Shown: piece by piece, positions 11,560-23,500 of the stretch
Numbering within the stretch: position 1 is the first letter of the stretch
Layout of the letters: each line of letters begins with the position of its first letter
Translations under genes and position numbers: made by a program
Notes under the pieces: generated by a model
Seen by the model: only the letters and a program-made list of their open reading frames with translations
Databases searched by the model: none
Told to the model about the DNA's origin: nothing
DNA from: Bimastos eiseni
Lineage: Eukaryota; Annelida; Clitellata; Crassiclitellata; Lumbricidae
Reading direction: 5' to 3'
NCBI GenBank assembly: GCA_959347315.1
Contig: OY365810.1
Span: forward strand, 26,016,090 to 26,080,089
DNA length: 64,000 nucleotides

Positions 11560-11960
11560 CAAATAGTTTTTTGTTATTTCGGGAATTATCCGTCACGGCT
11601 TGAATCGTCTGGCTGCATTGTGCTTCCGCATCACCGGCTTGGCTGCCAGTGGCCCTAGCTGCCAACAGTTTACGAAGTCGGTATGTTTGAACAGTTCAAC
11701 AGATTACTTCAATGTTCAGAATTCAGATAAGCGCTATAAAATTAGTCCACGGATGATTATTATTTAAATCAGTCATTTATTATAATTATAGCCTAGGCAG
11801 AAATTTTCATATGATGTTGAATGAGAACTTTTCGACTGAAGCCAAACAAGTTGACTGATCTCCCGGCGGGTCTGAGGAGCTGAATGTCTTCTAGGCCTGA
11901 ATATACGGTTCTTCCAAACAGCAGCGTCATGTGTAAAACATTTGCGCATGGGCTTCTTAG
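10461..11960. other. Non-coding stretch with minor repeats
   Basis: Contains AT runs at about 10537-10565 and 11499-11550, and imperfect GACAGA/GAGACA runs at 10745-10795 and 11310-11385. No ORF has recognisable homology. No gene can be supported. Confidence 0.45.
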
Positions 11961-11966
11961 GACTAA

Positions 11967-11997
11967 TCACGTGAACCCGTTCTGGGGCTTCACGTGA
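11967..11997. promoter_or_regulatory. Paired TCACGTGA E-boxes in inverted arrangement
   Basis: Two identical TCACGTGA octamers (11967-11974 and 11990-11997) sit within ATCACGTGAA...TTCACGTGAT, a 10-bp inverted repeat with a short spacer. TCACGTGA is the preferred site of MiT/TFE and USF bHLH-zip factors. The nearest identified plus-strand gene starts 8.6 kb away, so a target gene is not implied. Confidence 0.35.
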
Positions 11998-12049
11998 TCT
12001 ATAAGGAGGCCTAACGTCACTGTTTAAGACGCTTCGGTGCATGACCTTC

Positions 12050-12660
12050 AACGCTTACACTTAATGACTGCCTTTCACTCCGTCAGGTGACAGGATTCGG
12101 CGTTTTCAGTCTGATCAAATAGAATATTGTGAGCACTTTATTACACCGGAGGCAGTAAGAAGCAAATTAAACATGAAATAAATCATAAACTTCTAGATAG
12201 AAGTTCACGAATAAACCATGAGCTCAAACGCACAAAATGCGATGATGTTCGTGGTATATGTGGCACTGGATATGCCAGTCAACATGGCGGCGTTTCGAAT
12301 CACAAAGGAAATGTCCGCCACGGTAACTCCATAAAACTCCTGCAGTCAGTTATAGCTGATTTTAGAACATCATGGGACGTTTCTTTTAAAATGTGGCCAA
12401 GTCTGGTCTGCCAAGGTCACAGAGGAAGCCTTTAACGGATTCCAATTCTGTCGTCGTCCCCATCTTCGTGTTTGCGATTCGATTTCGGCAGTCGTCGCTA
12501 ATCTTTCGACGCAACCTGGCCCAGAGACACTGAATATCCATACCATATGTCAGCTGTTGACGGGAATCCGTTGGTTGGTACTACGCTTGTGTGTGGGCAC
12601 TGTTGACACTTTTAGCTTACTGTGCACTGCTAAGCTAACTGTTTTAACATTCATTGAAAT
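12050..12660. other. Unique non-coding stretch
   Basis: No gene, repeat or structured element supported. Confidence 0.35.
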
Positions 12661-12679
12661 TACATTTAGCATCTTGTAG

Positions 12680-12740
12680 CTAGTACAGAGAGCGCCTCTG
12701 AGCAGATTTCTGAAATGGCGCTATATCAAGTTTCATTGAT
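12680..12740 (+). mobile_element. LINE 3'-tail scrap
   Basis: AGCGCCTCTGAGCAG followed by GGCGCTATATCAAG matches the tail of the LINE copy at about 18970-19010. Only the last 60 bases survive. Confidence 0.5.
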
Positions 12741-15308
12741 CAATAACGCAAAATAGCATTCTCTATAAAAAAATTATACGGAGTTCCCGCATGCATTCAG
12801 TTCACCCTTCTGTCTTATTTTGTATTTAACTACGACTTAGGCTTAAGTTAATCTTGGTAAGCAGCAGCTTTCTTGCAACGATAGATGAGCGAAAATCTTG
12901 GCATAGATGCAATAATTTACAGGCGGATAAGAAAGACCGTCTGACCTGTTCCGTCTTAAAACCAAGAGTTTTGCCAATTGTCATATATATATAGTTAATC
13001 ATAATCGCCGCACTCAGGTATATTATTGATCGCACCCTTGGCCTCCCAGAGTCATGTGATTTAGAATAAATGAATAATAATTATAACTGAACAATTCAGA
13101 GGCAGATTTCTGGAGAAGTCACGCGGGGTTCATCGCGTCATCCGCCAATAAACAGCGCAAACATGTGGTAGGCCAGACAACAAGACGATGGACTAGTAAT
13201 CACCTTTCAGAATGGGATGGAGTCTGGTCTATAGGCTTATAGATAAATAAATAGCGGTTTTAATGGCAAATGCAGACCGTAATCTGCATTGTTTAGTCCC
13301 ATGTCGAAAAGATTGACAGCTGTTCCTTAAAACAGTTTCGAAATGATGCAAATGGTAGGGACCTACCATAAAAACATTTGCATCATCAGTATCTTGCCTA
13401 CTATAATCTGTAGCTGTGTGCGTCTCTCTTGTCCCACCGTCGTGAGACTCTTATAAGGCCCTATATAAATGGCCAAATACATGCATAAATCTATTGAATC
13501 ATTGTATGTATTTTTATCGTCGGTTTCAGTTTTCATCCTTTCCAACAGGACTGCCATGCATTTTATAAATTAGTTCAATGAAATCTAGTATGTTCAATTG
13601 TTCATTTCTTATTGTCCGCTCCACTTACTCTTAATGTTGCCATCCACGTTGCCAGTCTGCTTCACTGTATGTCTCTCTGTCTGTCTGTCTCTGTCTGTCT
13701 GTCTATGTCTGTCATCCCCCGTTAATAATAAGTTATTTACAGCAGCCATTATATTTCACGAGGTATCAAGTTGGCTTCTTGATTCGTCAATAAACTTTGC
13801 ATGTATTGGAACCGAACAAGGCGAGTAATTAAAATGTTTTGAAACCAAAGCAATAATGTCAACCCTCTAAAAATAGATATTTCACAGGTTTAGTAACACG
13901 TAGCCGACATGGACACATCCATGCACACATACAGCACATAATTATGTGCATACAATCATGCATCATATGAACATAAATACAGGCATATAATTTGGGCGAG
14001 CTTACGGTCTACAGTGGGGGGGGGGACAATTGTCCAGGGGCAAATGTCCTACACTCCTCATATCACAGCGTGCCTCCTTTGATCTCTCTTCCATCCTTTC
14101 GGCGGTCCCTCGTTACCTCCCGTACTGATTGATGGTTCGCCCATTTGTATGTCTCGCTCATCGTCGCTCTCATAAGATCTCGAACTATAGGTCATTCCTT
14201 TTGCTTCGACGAAACCTATTTGTTTCACACGTTTCCTTTCTGTCCACACGCCCAAATGACGCCCACGTGGGACCCATATTCCAATATGGGATCCACATAC
14301 ATTGAGCAAATACTAGTTCAATCATATGTGGACATAATCGCATTGATCGAGGCCATTTTTGTTTTACTTTCTATCGCTACACTGGTAGATCTATATTCTG
14401 ATAGGCGGATATTTAATGCGAATTTTAATGTATCTGGTCGGTATATTTACCCGACTGCGAGTGTATGCATAGTCACGCTTGGCAGACTGGGTTTTAAAAG
14501 TAGCCCCATCATGGACCGGTCCTTGCACTAACTCTCCCAACTAAGACATTTGACACACGTACTATACCACACAGAGAGCTGGACATTGGCGAAGGCAGTG
14601 CTCGCGTTTTCTTACACTAAGACCTCGATTCTTTGAAAGTGTTCGAGAGTCCGTATCACCATGTCATCAAGTCATGTGGGGATACAATAGCTAGAGGCGT
14701 GCTTGAACATACGACCTACATACGCGTGTGCGAGTTAAGAGTCCTAGCATTTCTATCCGTAAACAGGTCGTGTTTGGATTATATTGGACTTATTCCAAGA
14801 CTCGCTGTTGCAGTCTCTCATTCGACATTGTCATCCTACCTGTACCTGTGTATGGAATGCGGGAGGTTTGCTAAACGGTCGCACCTCTGAATTATAAATA
14901 TCAGAATGACAGGTAATAGCTGTGGGTCGTGTTCCTTGCCTGGAGAGCATAGCCTACACGTTAATTATGCTGTAACGTATTCCGAAGGGAAGGTTTCTAG
15001 AGATGTTTATTGAGAGAGCACAGATGAAACTGAGGTTTATTTCTACCGACGAACTTTAATGTCAGTACAACACTCAGCTGGTTAGTTGTCAATTTTGCTC
15101 TTTCACTTTTCATCCCTGACTTTCGCCCGCCTGCCCAGGCATTCCTACTCAATGCCAATATAGTTTGCCAATCGGCATGTTGTCCGTTGCATGTTGTATA
15201 TTGTTCGTCTACCTACCTGTTGCCAGACTGCTTGTCTGTCTGCTGTCTGCTAATGCCTGTTGTTTAGTAACTGATTGCCTGCCTGTCTGCTTGTTTGCCT
15301 ACGCATGT
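12741..15308. other. Non-coding stretch, minor simple repeats
   Basis: Holds a CTGT/CTCT run (about 13668-13712), a G-run at 14017-14026 and the short palindrome CCCATATTCCAATATGGG near 14267. Several ORFs of 60-128 residues have no domain, no splice context and no recognisable homology. No gene can be supported. Confidence 0.4.
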
Positions 15309-15317
15309 ATGGCCCGT

Positions 15318-16115
15318 GGGTGCAGGACATACTCTGACAAAACCCCTCTGACAAAAAAAACCTGACATAAACCCCCTGACATACCCTACCCTCCCGTTTT
15401 AGGCAGGACATTAACCCCCCGGACAAAACCCCCCTCTTGCCATAGCTAACTTCTGAATTGGAAGCCTTACCATAATAACTGACACTGCTAACAAAGTCTG
15501 CACAACATTACAAGTGACACTCAGTACGACTATTAGTCTAACTCAGAGGCGTCCAGATAGGGGCAGGGGTATTATTTGAGTCTTAGAGGTCTATCTAACA
15601 CTTGGAACCAGTGTGTTTGCCTCCATCAGTTAGAGGAGGATTGACGCCTCTGGTCTAACTTATATAAGAAATCGTGTCACAGATAACACACATACGCTCT
15701 GCGTAGACTCATCTGACGCGTCTGAAAAAGCCGTGTCACAGATAGCCTATGAATTACGCACAGTGGTGCCTTCAGTGTACATAGACCTATCATACATTAG
15801 CAACAAAAGACCAAGGAACTAATTAACTGTTTGCTATGTATTGTAAGGTGTATTATACTAAGGTGTATTAACTATTGGACGACGATACCTGAGTGACCGC
15901 ATCTGACTTTGAAATTATACATAAGACACATGCTTTACTTCAGACTTTAAAGCATACACTCGTTTCTAAATAATAAAAGTAAAAAGTAACATGAATTTAT
16001 TATTATAGTTATAAATAATATTATAGTTTGTCCTACTTAGGGGAGTTCTGTCAGTGGAGGTTTTGTCAGAGGGCTTTGTCAGGGAGGTTTGTCAGGGAGG
16101 TTTTGTCGGCGACCC
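15318..16115. mobile_element. Non-autonomous DNA transposon, 9-bp TSD, repeat-bearing TIRs
   Basis: A 798-bp element bounded by the direct repeat ATGGCCCGT (15309-15317 and 16116-16124). Both ends start GGGT and carry several copies of a CTGACAAAACC-type unit, in opposite orientation at the two ends, so the termini are inverted repeats built from short tandem units (left about 15318-15440, right about 16030-16115). No transposase is present. Nine-base duplications fit Mutator-like elements, but superfamily assignment is inference. A complete hAT miniature is nested inside. Confidence 0.7.
15544..15652. mobile_element. hAT miniature (MITE) with perfect 8-bp TSD
   Basis: 109 bp bounded by the perfect 10-bp inverted repeat CAGAGGCGTC / GACGCCTCTG and the identical 8-mers GTCTAACT at 15536-15543 and 15653-15660. 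A CAGNGGCG terminus with an 8-bp duplication is diagnostic of hAT elements. It sits inside the larger 798-bp element, so it inserted later. Confidence 0.85.
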
Positions 16116-16261
16116 ATGGCCCGTTGGCCCCGCATACCCAGTGGCATTACCCACAACAACGAAGGCGTTGAAAATAGGCCCCTCACAACCAAAGTAGGAA
16201 CTTTTGCCATGACTTTTGCCATCGGGCTGATTGGAGCAATCTGTGGGAGGCCTCAAATGTT

Positions 16262-16665
16262 GTGTTACATATCCGTCCACTCTTCCCTACATACCTCTGC
16301 CCTGTAAGCTTTCCCTCCGTTTATCCCAATCTCCCCATCTCCTTTCTTCCCTCTCCCACTGTCCCATTCTCCCCTCCCTCTCCTCTCTATCCCTCTGTTC
16401 CGCTATTCCTCTCTCACCTTCCGTTTATCACTCCGAACCTGAAGTATGCCTCTCGCTCCCCTTTCCTCTATCTTCTCCCTCTTGCTCTCCCCTACTCTTT
16501 CTTTTCCTCCCGCACTTCTTATGTCCCACCCTCTACTCTTTCCAATTTATCCAATCTCTCTTTCCCTCTGTCCTTACACCTATGTCTCTGTCCCTTGCTG
16601 CCTCATCTCGCTCCCTATCAACTGCCCTCTCTCTTCCTCCTTCACTCCCTCCCTCTTTTACCTAC
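16262..16665. repeat. Polypyrimidine-rich tract
   Basis: About 350 bases on the plus strand dominated by CTCCCT, TCTCTC and CCTTTCC words with few purines. Overlapping open frames here (Ser/Leu/Pro-rich, in several frames at once) are low-complexity artefacts. Possible triplex-forming sequence. Confidence 0.7.
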
Positions 16666-17584
16666 ATCATCAACTGCAACCAATTCGTTTAAAGTCATAC
16701 AATTTTGCTCCCAGGGCCATCATCTACGGGGAGGGTTGGTTGTGAATTCCCTTCTCATCTGATAGTTTGTGGGACGTGATGGAATTTCCTCCCCACATTT
16801 TTGTCTAAGTTTGTCGGAACTATTATGGCGCCAACCCCATTTGCCATGAACTATCTACGCGAGAATTCCCCTATTTTATGTTATGTCTCCTGAAGCATGA
16901 AACTGTCGCTGATGTAAATTTGAGCGCTGAAAGAATTGTAGATGTTCTATTTCGTTACTCGAAAGAGATAGGACGTTTCGATGTGACACATACAATATTT
17001 CATTCTTAGGTAGGTGATGTGGGGAGAAGAGAGAGAGAGAGAGAGGTCAGGTTTAGAGTAGAGAAGGATATTCGAACTGAATATACAAGTAGGTGTTCAC
17101 ACCATACACTATGTAGTAGTCCAAGACTCTTAAGTCGTAGACTCCTATATTTTGTATAAGGTCCACATCTGAGTAGCCTATTTAATACACGGTGCGTGCG
17201 TGGGCTTGAGAGCGCAAGATGCAGACATCGGAGTGGGGAAGGAGGAAAATGTAGGTAATATGGGGTTCAAAAGAGAAGTATGCATACTTCTGAAAAGGCA
17301 GATCCCTCCCCCTACGTGTCGAAACAAGTCACGGCCCTGTTGGCTCCAACCGCTTTGAATTTCTGTACAGCATTGATGTTTACTTTATATGCTACTTCGT
17401 TCGGGTTAACGCCATCCGACTGATCTCATTACTATCGTTTGTGCGCAGATGGCAACCATTCATTCAGCGGAAAATTCCTAAACCAGCATTCTAGTTCACA
17501 CAGCAGGCCTACTGCATTGTAACCATGTAGCTGCAATCCACTTTGTCCCTAGCTCACCTACGCAACAATGGGCACTTATTTGTA
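16666..17584. other. Unique non-coding stretch
   Basis: Only a short GA run (about 17031-17045) stands out. No gene supported. Confidence 0.4.
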
Positions 17585-17745
17585 TTTATGTATGCATGCA
17601 TGCATACATGCATGCATGCATGTATGCATGTATGTACGTGTGCATACATGTATGTATGAATACATGCATGAATGCATGCATATATAATTGTATGAATGCA
17701 TGCATATGTAATTGTATGAATGCATGCATGTATAATTTTATGATC
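17585..17745. repeat. ATGC/ATGT/ATGA tetranucleotide tract
   Basis: About 160 bases of intermixed ATGC, ATGT and ATGA units, ending with two copies of a longer unit containing ATAATTGTATGAATGC. Related in composition to the large array at 19.6-20.4 kb. Confidence 0.8.
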
Positions 17746-18266
17746 AAGCTATTGTATCCCCATAATTATATCCCACATATATTTACTCTCTTGTCAGCAA
17801 ACATCGCGACTCTTGTAGCATAACAATAATTATTAGGCTCTTGGGTTTTCTTGTGAGTGGCCGCCAGTCCAAGGCTTTGGGATTCAGTACCTGACTCCAT
17901 TCGTTCTGTCAAACCTCTCGCGTCATTCAGGTCTTAACCTGAAGGTTCATCTTCTTCAATATTCACCCTCCGTGACCTATCCTCTCGTTTCTCACCCATC
18001 GGATTAGACTTTTGACTGGGGAAGATTACCAAACTTCTCCGATGGCTCGTGAATAAGCTGGTGCCCTGCGCTTGACTTCCGAGTAGCCCTTTATAAGTTT
18101 TGAGATTACGATTGCGATTACTATTTTCAATACGAATTTACTGGAAGCGATCATTGGTTGATGTCTGTATGGTAGTAATGTAGCAGTGCCTTTGAACTAC
18201 TTGGATGAGATTGGGTTCTGCGCTAAGTTCCCCGGTGAGGTCTGAACCTTTTCTGAATTGTATATC
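17746..18266. other. Unique non-coding stretch
   Basis: No supported feature. Confidence 0.35.
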
Positions 18267-18345
18267 ACTGGCCTAAAAGATGGACTGGCCCAAAAGATGG
18301 ATTGGCTCAAAGGATGAACTGGCCCAAAAGATGGACTGACCCAAC
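18267..18345. repeat. 17-bp minisatellite
   Basis: Unit ACTGGCCCAAAAGATGG repeated about 4.6 times with one to four changes per copy. Confidence 0.8.
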
Positions 18346-18769
18346 AAGATTCATGAAGGGTAGGAATGTATCCCCTCTTCTAGAAACGCAACTCCGGCTC
18401 GCTGATTTTCCACCATCCAATTCTCTACCTAAACGACACCCGCCTCAACAGCTTCTCTGCCTCCTCTGACCCACTGGAAACAGTGAGGACTCTATCAGCC
18501 TCAAAGTTGGAGATATATCGTGACGTTGACCGTGTCTGGCAGATAACTCATAGCCCAAACTTAAAGCTTTCTCTTCAACAGCTCCATATTTTTGACCGTT
18601 CCGTATATCAATCGATTGCCGGTCATGTTTTGCATTCCACTGGCCTGCCACTGGTCACGCGAGACGTCAGCGTCTTGGGGTCAATTTTACGGATCCTATT
18701 GTAAAGATTTTGTGCAATGCCTCGTTTCTGCCTACCTTGGTCGAGCTATGTAGCTCTATCCTTAGTACT

Positions 18770-19062
18770 CGCGCTCCTTCCGCTCGGCTGAACAAGGTCT
18801 CCTCTTTGCTCCTCATGCTCGCACCTCCACTAGGCAGAGCCGTGCTTTCTCAGCGATAGGCCCCTCAATAAGGAATGGCCTCCCATTGATACTTCGCTCT
18901 CTTTCTAAATCTATCTGTCTCGTGCATTTCTCTCTCATCTTAGGACGAGTCTATTTGGCCGCGCTGGGGTTGGGAGCGCCTCTGAGCAGTCCCCTTGTAG
19001 AGGCTCTATACGAGAATTCTTTGAATAAGTGAATGAATGAATGAATGAATGAATGAATGAGC
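18770..19062 (+). mobile_element. LINE 3' end with (GAAT)n tail
   Basis: Reads SRAFSAIGPSIRNGLPLILR, a decayed RT C terminus of the same type as at 2.1 kb. It is followed by GLGAPLSSPLVEALY and the tail GGGAGCGCCTCTGAGCAG, then a GAAT run (19028-19060) that is probably its 3' microsatellite tail. 5' truncated; sequence back to about 18390 may also belong but is not recognisable. Confidence 0.7.
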
Positions 19063-19620
19063 GAAGGCACGATTGAACGTGCTTTAAAAACAAGATTCTA
19101 TGGCACCACAAGGGGCGTCTGAAATTAATTAAGGCCTTATCGCTGCGTTTTTGTGATCACTGCGTATTAATGATTGGCAAACAAGCCAGTTTCATGTTGA
19201 TGAATAGCATTAATATTATTATGGAGTGTATGTTTTGACCACGGCGCGTCTGCCCATTAGCAGATGCGCATAATTTGTTTTGCCTGAGGGACGACATCAT
19301 TGATGATAGACCCAAAATTTGAAGACACTCGTCATGTACACGAGTCCTTGGCGCAGTGCGTGGAAAGCGTTTCGGGCGCTATAGGTCCCACAGCCGAAGA
19401 CTCTTTAGGCGCTAGTCCTGGCTAGGCTTCTTCGTCTGCCATGTAGTCGATCGACAGGCTGTGGAGGCCAGAGACTCTTTTCGGATAGAGTAACTTATGT
19501 CTTTGCTCAGTTAGAATTAGATTAAACGGTGAGTGGTTTCAGGCTTAATTGAGATCCGATGGTAAACACATTTGCTAACCTATACATCCATATGTATGTA
19601 CTTATGTACTGCATATGCAT
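19063..19620. other. Unique non-coding stretch
   Basis: No supported feature. Confidence 0.35.
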
Positions 19621-20350
19621 ATGTTCGTTTGTATGTACGGATGTATATACGTATGTATGAATGTATGTATGTATGAATGTATGTATGTATGAATGTATGT
19701 ATGTATGAATGTATGTATGTATGTATGAATGTATGTATGTATGTATGTATGTATGTATGTATGTATGTATGTATGTATGTATGTATGTATGTATGTATGA
19801 ATGTATGAATGTATGAATGTATGAATGTATGAATGTATGAATGTATGTATGTATGTATGTATGTATGTATGTATGTATGTATGTATGTATGTATGTATGT
19901 ATGTATGTATGTATGTATGTATGTATGTATGTATGTATGTATGTATGTATGTATGTATGTATGTATGTATGTATGTATGTATGTATGTATGTATGTATGT
20001 ATGTATGTATGTATGTATGCATGTATGCATGTATGCATGTATGCATGTATGCATGTATGCATGTATGCATGTATGCATGTATGCATGTATGCATGTATGC
20101 ATGTATGCATGTATGCATGTATGCATGTATGCATGTATGCATGTATGCATGTACGCATGTACGCATGTACGCATGTACGCATGTACGCATGTACGCATGT
20201 ACGCATGTACGCATGTACGCATGTACGCATGTACGCATGTACGCATGTACGCATGTACGCATGTACGCATGTACGCATGTACGCATGTACGCATGTACGC
20301 ATGTACGCATGTACGCATGTACGCATGTACGCATGTACGCATGTACGCAT
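19621..20350. repeat. Large TATG-derived tetra/octanucleotide array
   Basis: Three blocks in order: ATGT units with scattered GAATG interruptions, then pure ATGT (to about 20018); 16 copies of GCATGTAT (20019-20146); about 25.5 copies of GCATGTAC (20147-20350). Each block differs from the last by one base per unit. From 19841 to 20350 every base alternates purine and pyrimidine without a break. ORFs of up to 275 residues on both strands and in all frames are products of the repeat and not genes. Confidence 0.95.
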
Positions 20351-20584
20351 CTACGTATGTAGTATGTGCATGTCTATATGTATGTAAGTTAAAAGTATTC
20401 GTACTTTTTCGTATACGGATATATTGCATGTATGAATCGGCCTAGAATCCTATCGCATGTGTTAATATATGCATGCATGAGTGCATGTATTAATGTACGT
20501 ATGCATGCGTGCGTATACATGCACGTATCTGATCTAAATTATCTAATTAAGTATGATGTCTGGTAATTAACAGGTTCACAGACA

Positions 20585-23500
20585 ATGAGCGTCGGTGGCG
20601 GCGTAGGCAGTGAGCTGGATGATCTGTCCAACTTAAGCGACGCTGAGCGAGGCTTCGTCCTTGAGGTCCTTTGCCGAGATGAAAAACTCAGAGAACAAGA
20701 ATTCACAAGAATCGAGTAAGACCTACTTCTCTGTGTGTGTATTCTATTGACTAGGTAGATTGTCCGTCCGTCCGCCCGTCCGTCCGCCTGTCTGTCTGTC
20801 TGGCTGTCGTGGCGCGTGAATAACTTTCATCGTTTATACGTTCGGCTCATACTAGGCCTACTTCTAAAGTATTTTTGAAAAATAAAATAGCATTGAAATT
20901 GGTCAAATAATAATTTGTGGTACTCTCTATATTCTTGCTCAAGCACTGGAGTGACCCTAGGGAATCGGGTTGGGAGAATCGTATCTCTCTCCTAGTGTTG
21001 TTCTGTTTTATCAGAACGCCCTTGTGATAGCATATGCCGTGTTTCGGTGCTGTATAAATTGTCAAATTTATCATCATCATCGTCGTCGTCATCATCAGCC
21101 ACCGTTCACCATAAATTGGCAGTCAGTGCACACTTGTCATGAAAAGGCACTGATTATAAAGATCACACGACGAAATTGTAATCTCCAAACTTCTTATGCG
21201 CCTCTTGAAAGCCACGCACAGGGCACCTGCTTATTCACGAGTGTTGCGCATATGACAATGAACAACAAATGCTGCTGACAATAATTGGCCAGTCTGCGAT
21301 TCTGTGCCGTATTACTGTTAGTAAATGTACTGCCTACCAAAATGAGATGATCGTTTAGTCACATTGGGGATGTAGATTGTGGCTGACTATAACTAGACAT
21401 AATAATTATAATAGAGTTAATGCTGTATTTCTTTAGAGTCCTAAAGTCCGAGGTGGAAGAGCTGAGGCATCGATTGGCGTTGAATGCGTCCAATGGTAAA
21501 GTTCAAAGCCGAAATTGTTCGCTGTGTTCAGCGTCGTTCGGATGGATATTCAGCCGTGGCGACATCTGTCGACGATGTCAGGAGACGAGGGTTTGCGGAA
21601 GCTGTCGTCAAACGACGACAACGATCGAAAGATGGGTCTGTCTCCTGTGCTACAAGAAACAGTAGGCTTACGTCATGTCTCCGTGACCTTTCAATAACTG
21701 CTAATTTATATTAAACTAACATTTATATTTGAATTACAGAAACTAAGTAATTCATTAGGGAAATATCTACTTCCCCAGTCCAGTAGGGTTCTTCTGTCGG
21801 TCGAGTTCCAGGTAGGACCGCCATACATGCTGCCCCAAGTCACCTAATACGGAGGGCATCTGATTGCCCTATTTAAGGACGCGGTAGGTCCGATGGCCGT
21901 TGCCCAGATGGTGCAACGGTAACCCTCGTGCCCTTTCAGGCGGAAAGGACTCTCACCAGAAGTGGTGACTATTTTAGACACCCTGGTTGGATCATATCCA
22001 CTGTATATCGTCGGTCCTACCAGGGACATGGCTGGTGGCAGCCCAAAGGAATGTTGCCAGATGTGCCAACCAGCCAGCCAGCAGCTTTCCGTTCATCCCT
22101 CAGCCTCTGAAACGCTGCAGGGTTCATTAAGATAGCATAAACTGAAATTGAAGGCCCGTCTGGGTATGACGAGCGTTTCTTGTCCAACGTATTGCTAAAA
22201 TAATCCAGTGTTGCAATGCAACCACTTACTACACGGAGTAGCCTGGTAGAGTCAGATATTTAGCCATTCCATAGATGCATGTTTGCTTGCACAAAATAGT
22301 TTTCTAGGGCTTCTCGATTTTATCCTTTTGGCAACAGGCAAGTTAATCAAATAAGATATAATTTGTGAAATAAATAAATGTCTCGCAAATTATACTGCGA
22401 ATTTTCGAATATAGTGCTCATTGTGTTTTTCGTTAATTTTGTTCTATGATTTAATCAACAGATAATATAATAAATGAATGATTCGATGAATTGATGCATG
22501 AGTCCTAATCGGTTGCAATGAGTGAATAGTTAGGTAACAACCTGAAGAAATGAATTCTGGGCAATCAGTGGTATACGAATAGACATGAAATTTAAAATGT
22601 GTCTATTACGAGTCCAGATGATGTTGATGATGAAGCTGACGTTGTTCCAGGCAATTGTATCTAAAGTCTGGTTCTTGGTTTCACCGGACATTTTCCGGAA
22701 AAAGACGTATTCGGCGAGTGACGGAATCCGAGTCCTCGACCTTGACATTTCGTAAGGACGTGGAAGGAGCCAGTTCCGTCAGAATCGACCGCAGAACATT
22801 ACCTGCATCGAAATCCTTCACCTTAGCTACCCTACCCCGTACGAGGAAGCAAGAAGACCCTCCAACTCCAAATGCCTGCAACCTCAGCAGTGCAGCAGAC
22901 TCCGGTCGGCAGCTGAATCCGGTAGATGGATGCGCCTATCCGGATGAAGATGACAGACAGATGCTGATGCTGCTGTCCAGAAACTTGATTGGGAAAGACG
23001 AAGCACTGAGCACCGATGTTGGACTCGTACCCTTCAGTCATCCTCAGGGCCATGTCGATTCGGTTGCTAGGAGACGTACAGACGCGGAGGTCTTTCGACG
23101 GGGCCACCCTGCCTCAAAGCGATGTCTAAGTGATGAATGGTATCCAGAGAGGTTGCAAAATTACCAGGAGACTCGTGGAATACGGAGTTACAGAACGTTT
23201 GAGGATCTGAGTGGCAGTTTCAGAGAGGACAGTTCCGATTCGACGAATTCCACACGCATCTGCGAGGAGGCCAGTGATGCGGAACTAGAGCCACGTCACG
23301 GTTCTGTTTCGAACGCAGGAAAGATTTCAGAAAGGACGAGTTTACAGAATGAAACAGAAGACCTCGTCAGAAACGAGGCTCGACAGGAGGCCATCGGTCA
23401 TGAAACAATAACAGGTTGGAATAATTAACTTCATTTGCACAGCTTGAATAAGAGAATCAGGCTGGGTCATAATGGACGAGTTTGTATTGGAAATATCTGG

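Noticed and set aside
14145..14531. 128-residue ORF
   Set aside because: No recognisable motif, no start or splice context, surrounded by non-coding DNA.
16231..16762. Overlapping Ser/Leu/Pro-rich ORFs of 99-166 residues
   Set aside because: All lie in a polypyrimidine tract and are open in several frames at once. Low complexity, no domain.
19522..20445. Six overlapping ORFs of 173-275 residues on both strands (YIHT, CMYV, CVHAYMRT repeats)
   Set aside because: They exist in every frame because the tetra/octanucleotide array lacks stop codons. No unique sequence and no gene context.
21811..22018. tRNA or tRNA-derived SINE
   Set aside because: No convincing A-box/B-box pair or cloverleaf could be drawn. 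Elsewhere in the window no tRNA, rRNA or snRNA was recognised either.
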